In this document: piece after piece, positions 46,344 through 53,803 of the stretch
Layout: every line of letters starts with the position of its first letter
How positions within the stretch are numbered: the stretch's first letter is position 1
NCBI GenBank assembly: GCA_030427425.1
Contig: JAUICQ010000004.1
Coordinates: 62,001-126,000, forward strand
DNA: 64,000 nt
Direction of reading: 5' to 3'
DNA from: Fimbriimonadia bacterium
GTDB taxonomy: Bacteria > Armatimonadota > Fimbriimonadia > Fimbriimonadales > Fimbriimonadaceae
Notes under the pieces: model-generated
The model's database searches: none
What the model was told of the DNA's origin: nothing
The model's input: only the letters and a program-made list of their open reading frames with translations
Translations under genes and position numbers: made by a program

Positions 46344-46417
46344 CGATAACAGTGATAAGTAGCATAGATCCAGCATAATAATCAGTTTTTATTTTTTTGT
46401 TAAATCCAATGATAAAT

Positions 46418-46803
46418 AGTATGAAGATAATTTATCTATACAAAATTGCAATAATGATCGGTGCGGTAAGCACTATGGTCGGATGCGGTGGTAGTAGCGC
46501 AGATAAGAGTAGTACCAGTGAAGTGGAATCTGTAATTAGTGATCAGAATAATGGTGGAACTTCAGTTAAAGTGCAAGCTCAGAATACTACCCAAGAAAAT
46601 CCAAATCAAAAGTATGAAGATAATTTATCTATACAAAATTGCAATAATGATTGGTGCGGTAAGCACTATGGTCGGATGCGGTGGTAGTAGCGCAGATAAG
46701 CGTAGTACCAGTGAAGTGGAATCTGTAATTAGTGATCAGAATAATGGTGGAACTTCAGTTAAAGTGCAAGCTCAGAATACTACCCAAGAAAATCCAAATC
46801 AAA
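46418..46803 (+). repeat. 193-bp tandem direct duplication
   Basis: Unit 1 (46418-46610) and unit 2 (46611-46803) differ at only about two positions. The junctions share AAATCCAA-type microhomology (46402, 46598 and 46791), fitting slippage or short-homology recombination. The unit covers the signal peptide and first part of a lipoprotein gene. Since 193 is not a multiple of 3, it shifts the frame of the first copy. Confidence 0.9.
46421..46687 (+). pseudogene. Truncated 5' copy of a lipoprotein gene
   Basis: The ATG at 46421 opens MKIIYLYKIAIMIGAVSTMV, lipobox MVGC, then about 45 residues identical to the intact gene. After the duplication boundary the frame shifts into 24 unrelated residues and stops at 46687. 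It would give an 88-residue lipoprotein with a wrong C-terminus. Its stop lies 74 bp inside the intact gene. It may be non-functional or may feed ribosomes to the second start. Confidence 0.6.
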
Positions 46804-47048
46804 AGACGGTTGATGGTATTAATAAAGCGATGATTTTATATTATCAGAGTCTAAAACCTCAGCTTACTAATTATATTATTAGTATACTTAAAAATAAACT
46901 TAGTTCTGAAGATAAAGCTAAACTTGAAGCTGGAAGTGAAGTAGCAGCTGAAATTAACTCTAGACTTGAAACTGAAGCAGCAGCAGAAGCTGATGAGATG
47001 ATTAAACACATGATACAAAAGTGGCAAAGCAAGCCGACTGCTAATTGA
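46614..47048 (+). CDS. Small lipoprotein, intact copy
   Basis: The 144-residue product has the signal MKIIYLYKIAIMIGAVSTMV with lipobox MVGC (Cys22), then a Ser/Thr/Gln linker and a helical, Glu/Ala/Lys-rich domain (EDKAKLEAGSEVAAEINSRL). No family was recognised. Its start lies inside the truncated first copy, and I see no good ribosome binding site before it, so reinitiation may be needed. The promoter is probably upstream of copy 1. The stop codon forms part of a 19-bp hairpin. Confidence 0.65.
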   Translation: MKIIYLYKIAIMIGAVSTMVGCGGSSADKRSTSEVESVISDQNNGGTSVKVQAQNTTQENPNQKTVDGINKAMILYYQSLKPQLTNYIISILKNKLSSEDKAKLEAGSEVAAEINSRLETEAAAEADEMIKHMIQKWQSKPTAN

Positions 47049-47079
47049 TTTCAATGAAGATTCATTGAAATCAATTAGC
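47040..47079. terminator. 19-bp perfect hairpin between convergent genes
   Basis: GCTAATTGATTTCAATGAA (47040-47058) and its exact complement (47061-47079) are separated by 2 nt. The left arm contains the lipoprotein stop codon; the porin stop is 7 bp beyond the right arm. No U-tract. Probable bidirectional end of transcription. Confidence 0.6.
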
Positions 47080-47085
47080 AACCTA

Positions 47086-48438
47086 TTAAATAGAGTAGGT
47101 TTGTGTAAAGGAGAGTTCTAGTTTAGAATCATCTTTTTCAATAATGGGTAGTTCTGCCCATCTATATTTACATTCACCGGAGAGTGCTATTTTATCTGTA
47201 AATTTATATTTTACAGCTATAGCTGCTGCGTATGCATTGACGGAATGGAGTTTGTCATCTTTCTTGGACTTTAGTTTAAGCCCATTATCGTCATGGATCC
47301 ATTCTAATCTACCAGAGTAGGTGAGGTTGCTATTCATCTGGTAGGCTACTCCTAGGTTAACGCCGTACCAGGAATCTTCATTAGGTTTAGATGCCATACC
47401 GTAGGTGCCTTCTAATCCTGCTGTTAGTTCATCGGTTACTTTATATTTTCCGTAAGCGTTATAAACTTGTACGGTGGTGAATCCGCTATTAGGGAACCCG
47501 ATTCCTCCAAATTCTTTAGCCTCATTTTTCTCAGTGCTTCCATCTCTGCCTAGGTAGCCTGAAACTCCTACGGTATAGGGCTGTTTAGTAACATCTTTAC
47601 CATCATCATCTAGTCCGGTTTTAAATTTAGGGGAGTATTTTCCATTTGCAGAGACGCATACATTCCCGCTGAAATTGTTTATATCTTCATTCCATCCATT
47701 AGCTAGGGATACTTGCATATTTGCGTTATCATTTACTTCCCAACTTAGTATGGCTCCACTGGCTGCAGAGGGGACCATTTTCGTTACCCAGCTAGATGAT
47801 GCTGTACCTACGTTTTCTCCCGCGTTAGCCATGCCCACAACGGAATCGCATTTCCCTGCTTCGATGTCTAGCTTATACTCTTCAGAGATTTTTTTAGATA
47901 CATTACCTTCCCAATTAAAGATATCATAAGTATAGGAGTTATACACTTCATTATCAGGTGTGATAGCATATATAGTATCTCTATAATTACTTTTACCGGC
48001 AGCTAAAGACACCTTGCTGTTGAATGGAATGAGAGAATCTTCTTTCCGCTTAATGGCAAAACCTATAGAGGATTGTTTAGCTGCTCCAGATGGATTTAAC
48101 TTAGTTGTAAGTTTAATGCTACCTGCACCAGACCACGGACTCTCTTCCAGGGGGACAGGCACTACGTATTTTTCAATTGCAGATAAAGATTCGAAAGTGA
48201 TGGGTTTTTTATCATCTTTTTCATCAGTATTTTCTTCTAATTTCCCGCAATCATCATTGTCTTTATTTGATATTTCGTTGGCATCTACTACTTCTACATC
48301 GATGCAATTGTCTGGTTGAGAGTTATCACTTTCCGTTGTATGAGCTAGAAGTACGTTGCTAAATAAAAGTGTTGCTACTAATGTGCTAATTTTTTTTAGT
48401 CTATTCTCATTTATTATAGAGTAGTTTTTCTTAAACAT
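47086..48438 (-). CDS. Porin-like outer-membrane beta-barrel protein
   Basis: The 450-residue product has a signal peptide (LVATLLFSNVLLAHT) and an acidic N-terminal linker (SNKDNDDCGKLEENTDEKDD). It then shows alternating amphipathic strands from about residue 100 to the end, for example YSGRLEWIHDDNG, AAAIAVKYKFTDKIALSGE and a terminal LELSFTQTYSI. Such alternating strands fit a 14-18-strand barrel. No close family was recognised. A 12-bp hairpin lies 30 bp before its start. It would provide diffusion across the outer membrane if the call is right. Confidence 0.65.
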   Translation of the reverse strand: MFKKNYSIINENRLKKISTLVATLLFSNVLLAHTTESDNSQPDNCIDVEVVDANEISNKDNDDCGKLEENTDEKDDKKPITFESLSAIEKYVVPVPLEESPWSGAGSIKLTTKLNPSGAAKQSSIGFAIKRKEDSLIPFNSKVSLAAGKSNYRDTIYAITPDNEVYNSYTYDIFNWEGNVSKKISEEYKLDIEAGKCDSVVGMANAGENVGTASSSWVTKMVPSAASGAILSWEVNDNANMQVSLANGWNEDINNFSGNVCVSANGKYSPKFKTGLDDDGKDVTKQPYTVGVSGYLGRDGSTEKNEAKEFGGIGFPNSGFTTVQVYNAYGKYKVTDELTAGLEGTYGMASKPNEDSWYGVNLGVAYQMNSNLTYSGRLEWIHDDNGLKLKSKKDDKLHSVNAYAAAIAVKYKFTDKIALSGECKYRWAELPIIEKDDSKLELSFTQTYSI

Positions 48439-48467
48439 AATTAAAATCCGGGTTATGAAATGTTGAG

Positions 48468-48498
48468 TATTTACCAGTATTAATTGTACTGGTAAATA
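48468..48498 (-). terminator. 12-bp hairpin between fabZ and the porin gene
   Basis: TATTTACCAGTA and TACTGGTAAATA pair exactly around a 7-nt loop. It could end the dedA-fabZ transcript, about 100 nt after the fabZ stop, or lie in the porin leader. No U-tract. Confidence 0.45.
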
Positions 48499-48597
48499 CA
48501 GGCATATTGGTATAATACCGGAAAAAATAACGAGATAGGTTTATTTGGCATTATGGTTTTTACTTTTTAGGACCAGTTTCTATCTCTTTAGCACAGG

Positions 48598-49038
48598 CTA
48601 AATACTAAATACCCAGGTAGCTTTGGCACAAAGTTTATTGCCGACCATGGCATTCCCGGATGCAATACCTATGCCACATTTAATTTTTTCTAATTTAGTT
48701 TCAAGTAGAATTCTTTCTCCAGGAAGGATGGGGTGAATAAATTTTGCTTGTTTAACTTCAGCCAACAGAGGGACTTTATTCTTGGCAGAAACTGTATCCA
48801 TACTTGTAAGAATTGGGATACTAGCTTGTGCCAAACATTCGAGAATAATCACTCCAGGAAGGATTGGATGCCGAGGGAAATGACCTTTGAATATGGGATT
48901 GTCTTCTTCAAAGTATGCTGTTGCTGTGCACGATTCTCCTGGTTGGATATGAAGAATAGAATCTATAAACAGAAAAGGATGACGATGCGGAATGAAGTTT
49001 TCAATGGTCCTCAGTGTGTTGGTGTTCGTGCTACTCAT
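48598..49038 (-). CDS. fabZ: 3-hydroxyacyl-ACP dehydratase FabZ
   Basis: The 146-residue hot-dog enzyme dehydrates 3-hydroxyacyl-ACP in fatty acid synthesis. The family motif P-H-R-x-P is PHRHPFLFID (17-26), and the catalytic segment is FKGHFPRHPILPGVIILECLAQ (His53, Glu67). The length is normal. It overlaps the preceding dedA gene by 8 bp, so the pair is likely co-translated. No other fab or lpx genes are next to it. Confidence 0.96.
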   Translation of the reverse strand: MSSTNTNTLRTIENFIPHRHPFLFIDSILHIQPGESCTATAYFEEDNPIFKGHFPRHPILPGVIILECLAQASIPILTSMDTVSAKNKVPLLAEVKQAKFIHPILPGERILLETKLEKIKCGIGIASGNAMVGNKLCAKATWVFSI

Positions 49039-49702
49039 TAGACTTATTTTGTGATGCTTTATACTTATGGTAAGCGTACTTAATTCCGGCAGGTACCAGT
49101 GTAGCCAGAGTGGCTAGAGCAAGAAGCACAAGAAATGAGTAGTGCGGATCTGCAGTTTTTCCTAACCCGTACCCCATCCCTACACAGATTCCTACCCAGA
49201 GGATAGCTCCGATAGTATTAAACAATTGAAACTGCCAGTAGTTCATCTTGGTCATCCCTGCTACAAACGGACCGTATGTACGTGCTATGGGTATGAATCT
49301 GGCTATAATCAGTGAAGCGCCACCATATTTATCCATGAAATCGTGTGTTTTTTTAATGTTTCTATCCCATTTTTCCGATTTAAGCTTACTGTGGATATAA
49401 TCGCCGAGGTGAACGGAGATGTGATAATTTGCAGTGTTACCTATAATGGCTGCTAGTATTAAAAGTCCTGAGGTAAGCCATACATTCCAGTGTAATGTGC
49501 CGTTTTGCGAGAATATACCAACAGCGAACAATAGTCCGTCTCCAGGTAGAAAAGGGAAAATCACTAGTCCGGTTTCACCAAAAATTACTAAAAAGAGAAT
49601 GAAATAGGTCCACGCTCCAAAGTTATTTACGAGAAGTGCCAGGTATTTATCTAAATGAAAAAGCCAATCGGATATGTTGCTAAATAGTTCCACTATATAC
49701 AT
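49031..49702 (-). CDS. DedA family membrane protein
   Basis: The 223-residue protein belongs to the DedA/VTT family, implicated in lipid-carrier flipping and membrane homeostasis. It shows GLVIFPFLPGDGLLFAVGI, the family's E-x3-[FP]-P-x-P-G-E/D start, and IARFIPIARTYGPFVAGMTK with the two conserved arginines. Several membrane helices surround it. It is the first gene of a dedA-fabZ pair on the - strand. Confidence 0.93.
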   Translation of the reverse strand: MYIVELFSNISDWLFHLDKYLALLVNNFGAWTYFILFLVIFGETGLVIFPFLPGDGLLFAVGIFSQNGTLHWNVWLTSGLLILAAIIGNTANYHISVHLGDYIHSKLKSEKWDRNIKKTHDFMDKYGGASLIIARFIPIARTYGPFVAGMTKMNYWQFQLFNTIGAILWVGICVGMGYGLGKTADPHYSFLVLLALATLATLVPAGIKYAYHKYKASQNKSNE

Positions 49703-49812
49703 TATTTTGGCATATTATTTTAGATACCTAGAATATTGGGCGTTAGTTTTGATTTTTTTTAATCATGAATAAAAAGATGGTTAGGATAGATTGAGGATCT
49801 ATAATATAGAGT

Positions 49813-51270
49813 GTGGGTCCGTTAATAAATCTTCATTGGTGGCGAGATAGTGTTCTGCATCGACCTTTGTTGATAGTGTTTATTTCCTTAGCAAATGGGA
49901 TAGCTGTGGTCGGAAATCCGTTCTTTATTTTAGGATATATCTGCCTAGCGCTATTAATATGGAACAAATTTTACATTCAGATACTTGCTTTATTATCGTT
50001 TATACTGGGTATTTATATCGTTCCTGAAGCACCAAAAGAGAACCTGGGAGTATCGTTTGAATATCGCGGAGTGGTTACTGTGGATAGTATTCCCCGTGTT
50101 TATGAAAACATTCACTATAGTGCATTAGAGAAAAAAAATAAGAAGACAGTAGTTACTCAGTTTATCATAAGGGATGCATCTAAAACTAAATATTTATTAG
50201 AAGTTAAAGGTGAGGTGGAGTATAACTTTCAGGATGTAATAGAGATACTTGCTATGGAATCTCCACTATCTGAGGTTGCTGAAAAAAAATACGAACTGAA
50301 TTATATACAGGGGAAGTTGATTGCATTAGATACAAAATTGGTAACTCCTAGTAATCTTTTATGGAAAAAAGCCCACGTGCTAAATACAAAATTTAAAGAT
50401 TTTGCGGATAAATATTTTGGAAGCAATACTAAAGGTTTAGTTCAAGCGATTATTTTTAATATTAGAAATTACCTGCCAGCCGATACTTATACTGCCCTGA
50501 TCGATACTGGAACCATCCATGTAGTATCAACATCTGGCATGCACATTACCATAGTGAATCTTTTATTATTAAGCATCATTAGTTTGTTTATGTTGCCTAG
50601 AAAATTAAGTGTATTTTTGATAGCTGGCATACTTACTTTTTATGGAATGTCTACCGGATTCCATGCGCCCGTTATAAGAGCTTTAATAATGAACCTATTG
50701 GGTATGTTCGCTTTTGTTTTAATGAGGGAGCGTGATGCATTAAGTGCCTTTGGATTATCCGGTATCGTTCATCTACTGTGGTATCCGGAAGGATTATATC
50801 AGGTATCGTTTCAGCTCTCCCATTTAGGATCATTAAGTCTACTTCTATTCTCACCAGAGATCCATACCTACCGATCTTCTTTTATAGAGTTTATTAAAGA
50901 TAAGGTGTATAGTTTTGTAAATAGTAGCATCATGTTATCATTGGTGAGTGCTCCTATTCTAGCATTTCATTTTGGAAGCATCTCGATAGTTTCTGTTTTA
51001 GCTAATTTACTAATATTGTGGGTAGTTCCTATGATTATTCTGCTTACATTATTAGCCTGGGGGTGTTCATACTTTTTTACCAACATAGCCCAGTTTATAT
51101 GTAGTTCGTTAGTAGAGCCTTTGATGGGTTGGATTCTGTTTGTAATACATTCTCTTTCTAAGTTCAATTACTGTATACTCTACGTGCCCAAATTTAGTTT
51201 TGTATGGGTGATGCTCTTTTATTGTTGTATATTTATTCTATGGAGACCTCGGATAAGGAGTTGGAAATAA
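49813..51270 (+). CDS. comEC: ComEC, membrane (competence) part of a split gene
   Basis: The 485-residue product starts at GTG. It has N-terminal helices, an OB-like soluble domain (residues about 70-190) and the Competence domain, with VVSTSGMHITIVNLLLLSI (family S-x-S-G-x-H) and GAHAPVIRAL-type GFHAPVIRALIMNLLGM. ComEC forms the channel for DNA entry. The frame ends with IRSWK and TAA (51268-51270). It resumes one codon later in the same frame with the metallo-beta-lactamase part, so a normal full-length ComEC is cut in two by one stop codon. The sum of parts (about 770 residues) equals a typical ComEC. Confidence 0.85.
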   Translation: MGPLINLHWWRDSVLHRPLLIVFISLANGIAVVGNPFFILGYICLALLIWNKFYIQILALLSFILGIYIVPEAPKENLGVSFEYRGVVTVDSIPRVYENIHYSALEKKNKKTVVTQFIIRDASKTKYLLEVKGEVEYNFQDVIEILAMESPLSEVAEKKYELNYIQGKLIALDTKLVTPSNLLWKKAHVLNTKFKDFADKYFGSNTKGLVQAIIFNIRNYLPADTYTALIDTGTIHVVSTSGMHITIVNLLLLSIISLFMLPRKLSVFLIAGILTFYGMSTGFHAPVIRALIMNLLGMFAFVLMRERDALSAFGLSGIVHLLWYPEGLYQVSFQLSHLGSLSLLLFSPEIHTYRSSFIEFIKDKVYSFVNSSIMLSLVSAPILAFHFGSISIVSVLANLLILWVVPMIILLTLLAWGCSYFFTNIAQFICSSLVEPLMGWILFVIHSLSKFNYCILYVPKFSFVWVMLFYCCIFILWRPRIRSWK

Positions 51271-51273
51271 TTT

Positions 51274-52134
51274 GTGGTGAAGCATAGAAAGCTGCTGATA
51301 GTTATCATACTAGCCTTTTCAACAGGAGTGATTTCTGAGCGATTTTCTTCGTACATTTTCACTAATCCGGATAGGATTATATTTCTATCGGTTGGGCAGG
51401 GAGATTGCACCCTTTTCCAGTGTGGACCTTATAATGTTTTAGTAGATACGGGTCCGGCGGGTGAAAATAATTCTATTGCAAATAGACTGCTTATTCCAAG
51501 CCTGAGGGAATATGGAGTGCACTCTATAGATCTTCTGTTTATTACTCATCCCGATTACGACCATATGGGTGGATTGAAAATGCTAAATAAACGGTACTCT
51601 ATACAGAATATTGTTTTAGGGGATGCATTCAAAAATTCATCTAAAATGCATAATTTTCTTAAAGAGGCTAACATAGATTCTAGTAAAATAATTTGGCTAA
51701 ATAGTAGAAGTAAGTTTCATTTAAGAGATGTTTTGGTAGATGTTGTTCAGCCTAAAGAGATGATTCCTTTTCAAATGAATAGCACGAATGATAACAGCTT
51801 GTGTATTAATATTCTAGACGGTAGATCGTCAGCAATATTAACTGGTGATGCAAGCTGTGTTGTGGAGTTGTATATGTTAAATAATCTTCCAGGTTGGAGT
51901 GCAGATGTTCTGAAGGCTGGTCATCATGGTAGTAGATATTCGACAAGTAGTAAGTTTTTAGATGCTTATCATCCTAAATATGTAGTATTCAGTTGTGGCG
52001 TTAACAATTCGTACAATCATCCACATCCCAGGGTGCAAGATATTGTAAAGAAGAGGGGAATATCCATACAACGTACGGATAGTAAGAAGAATATCGAATT
52101 TCGAGCTTCGGATACAGGATTTGTTTTAGATTAA
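51274..52134 (+). CDS. comEC: ComEC, metallo-beta-lactamase part of a split gene
   Basis: The 286-residue product starts at GTG, 13 nt after AAGGAG. It opens with one hydrophobic helix and the ComEC-type DRIIFLSVGQGDCTLFQCG and VLVDTGP. The metal site is THPDYDHMGG (91-100), and the typical LKAGHHGSRYSTSS and FSCGVNNSYNHPHPRV follow. This domain is thought to degrade the non-transported strand. It is in frame with the upstream part, separated by TAA plus one codon. Translation could be by reinitiation at GTG. Function as two subunits is possible. Confidence 0.85.
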   Translation: MVKHRKLLIVIILAFSTGVISERFSSYIFTNPDRIIFLSVGQGDCTLFQCGPYNVLVDTGPAGENNSIANRLLIPSLREYGVHSIDLLFITHPDYDHMGGLKMLNKRYSIQNIVLGDAFKNSSKMHNFLKEANIDSSKIIWLNSRSKFHLRDVLVDVVQPKEMIPFQMNSTNDNSLCINILDGRSSAILTGDASCVVELYMLNNLPGWSADVLKAGHHGSRYSTSSKFLDAYHPKYVVFSCGVNNSYNHPHPRVQDIVKKRGISIQRTDSKKNIEFRASDTGFVLD

Positions 52135-52184
52135 TGACAAGTTTGGATTGTATTCGCCCCGATTGCCGCAGGTAATATACAAGT

Positions 52185-52904
52185 ATGTCTTTAAAAGTAG
52201 CAATTATTGGCGGTACGGGGGTCGGACCCATATTAGAGAGTTATACTGGTGATTATATATCAGTTGAAACGGAATATGGATCTATACATACGAAGAAAAT
52301 AATTGTAGAGGGTAATGAAGTTTACTTTTTGTCGAGGCATTCAGAGGGTCATAAGGTGCCACCTCATAGTGTTAATTATTTAGGTTTGGCAGAGTGTTGC
52401 CGGCAGTTAAAAGTGGATTATGCTTTATCATCAGCAGCAGTCGGTAGCTTGAGGTCCGACTGGGCTACTGGAGTGATGGGTATCTGTACCGATTTTATAG
52501 ATTTTAGTTTTAGGAATATTACAAAATATACCGATACCGTTGAGCATACGGATTTTTCCGATCCTTTTGATAAGAGTTTACGTGAAAAAATAGCCAAGAT
52601 AGCTGAAACGCATAGTATTGAACTAGAAAAGAATGTTGTTTATGCCTGCACCAACGGACCCCGTTATGAGACACCTGCCGAAGTAACTATGTTGAGAACA
52701 TTGGGTGGAGATGTCGTAGGTATGACCGTAGCTTCGGAGGCGATTGCATTTAGAGAATCGGGAGTGCCTTATGGATGTATTGCAATGGTAACGAATCTGG
52801 GTGCCGGATTATCGGAAACGCCATTGAATCATGAAGAGGTTGTAGCTGCTATGAATGTTATGGGTGAGAAATTCTTGAAAATAGCACTAGGATTAGTAAA
52901 TTAA
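52185..52904 (+). CDS. mtnP: 5'-methylthioadenosine phosphorylase-type enzyme
   Basis: The 239-residue protein belongs to the MTAP/PNP family, which cleaves 5'-methylthioadenosine (or purine nucleosides) with phosphate. It shows AIIGGTGVGPI, the phosphate loop region RHSEGHKVPPHSVNYLG, SSAAVGSLRSD, and GPRYETPAEVTMLRTLGGD, then GMTVASEAIAFRESG. Substrate choice between MTA and inosine/guanosine is not certain from the sequence. It probably salvages adenine from polyamine synthesis. It lies between comEC and dprA. Confidence 0.88.
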   Translation: MSLKVAIIGGTGVGPILESYTGDYISVETEYGSIHTKKIIVEGNEVYFLSRHSEGHKVPPHSVNYLGLAECCRQLKVDYALSSAAVGSLRSDWATGVMGICTDFIDFSFRNITKYTDTVEHTDFSDPFDKSLREKIAKIAETHSIELEKNVVYACTNGPRYETPAEVTMLRTLGGDVVGMTVASEAIAFRESGVPYGCIAMVTNLGAGLSETPLNHEEVVAAMNVMGEKFLKIALGLVN

Positions 52905-52922
52905 ATTGAACTGTCATACGAT

Positions 52923-53747
52923 ATGCTAGGAATAGAAACGGTTACACTACTTGCTTTGGAGATGGTTCCTGGCATTGGTAACTGTACACTTTCTAATATT
53001 ATACGCATATCTTCACTGCGCGGTATTTCTAGTGCAGATGTTATAGCTTCTTCAAAAGAAGAATTATTGGAAGTCTTCCAACTTTCAGAAAAAGTTATTG
53101 ATAAATGGTTGTCTGAAAAGGATGTATACTTACGGAAAGCTGAAGAATTAGAGTTGTTTTTGAAGTTGAATAATGTTCACGTGGTGATAAATTTAGATAT
53201 TTTGTATCCTCAGATTTTTGAATCTTTCTTTAGCTCTCCTCCAGCGCTCTTGTTTATGTATGGGAATAGAAATTTGCTGCGTTGTAGGAGATTCTCGGTA
53301 TTATGTTCGAGGAATCCTGCCGAAGAACATTTAGAGAAGCTAAGAGAAGTGGTAGTTATCAATGCCAGCAAAGGGGAGGTTTTAGTTACAAGTTCGGTTG
53401 CGGAAGGATATTCTGAATCTTATGTAGCCGCCTTAAAATATGGTTTTCCAAAAATATTAGTTTTAGATACTGGATTTTTCAGAGCACTAGGTGTGGATTT
53501 ATCGAATGAAGTAAGTTCTATTTCCAGAAAGTGGCGTGAAGAGTTCGATTCAAAGCAAGATCTGGCTATTTCAGAACATAGCCCTTACAGGCAATATAAG
53601 CGTGGTGCTAATTATAGAAGGGATAAGATGGTAGCTGCATTATCTGATAGTATAAATTTTTTACATGTTAAGAAGGGTGGGAATATGGAACGTCTATATA
53701 ATAAATCACTCCAGTTTAAAGAAAAAGATATATTTATCGACCCCTAG
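52923..53747 (+). CDS. dprA: Divergent, short DprA-like DNA-processing protein
   Basis: The 274-residue product matches DprA in part. The N-terminal helix-hairpin-helix part (ALEMVPGIGNCTLSNIIRI) is followed by the Rossmann-like domain: VHVVINLDILYPQIFESFFS, PPALLFMYGN, then a divergent core. The hallmark RRNRIIAxLSD appears as RRDKMVAALSDSINFLHVKK. The typical G-x-A-x-G-I-D loop is replaced by VAEGYSESYVAALKYG. The usual C-terminal winged-helix domain is absent. DprA loads RecA on incoming DNA. Given the drift, activity is uncertain. It sits near comEC, forming a small competence group. Its final codons form a hairpin arm. Confidence 0.7.
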   Translation: MLGIETVTLLALEMVPGIGNCTLSNIIRISSLRGISSADVIASSKEELLEVFQLSEKVIDKWLSEKDVYLRKAEELELFLKLNNVHVVINLDILYPQIFESFFSSPPALLFMYGNRNLLRCRRFSVLCSRNPAEEHLEKLREVVVINASKGEVLVTSSVAEGYSESYVAALKYGFPKILVLDTGFFRALGVDLSNEVSSISRKWREEFDSKQDLAISEHSPYRQYKRGANYRRDKMVAALSDSINFLHVKKGGNMERLYNKSLQFKEKDIFIDP

Positions 53748-53777
53748 TGATGATTCGTTGTGGGTCGATAAATATAT
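53728..53777. terminator. 16-bp hairpin built from the dprA 3' end
   Basis: ATATATTTATCGACCC (53728-53743, the last codons of the dprA-like gene) pairs exactly with its complement at 53762-53777 across an 18-nt loop. No U-tract follows. The convergent lipoprotein gene ends 27 bp further on. Confidence 0.6.
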
Positions 53778-53803
53778 TTAAAGGTGGTTAGAGTACTGGC
53801 CTT

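Larger units (their letters stand above)
45769..46396. other. Repeat-rich spacer, no gene seen
   Basis: This 630-bp spacer holds three direct copies of a 70-bp repeat, one inverted relative copy, short TA dinucleotide runs and three occurrences of ACCAAGTGTGGG. A reading frame at 45862-46203 exists only inside the repeats and is rejected. It may be a recombination hot spot and borders the duplicated lipoprotein gene. Confidence 0.65.

Noticed and set aside
46418-46803. IS or transposon in the duplicated lipoprotein
   Set aside because: It is a simple direct tandem duplication with short junction homology; no transposase or terminal inverted repeats.
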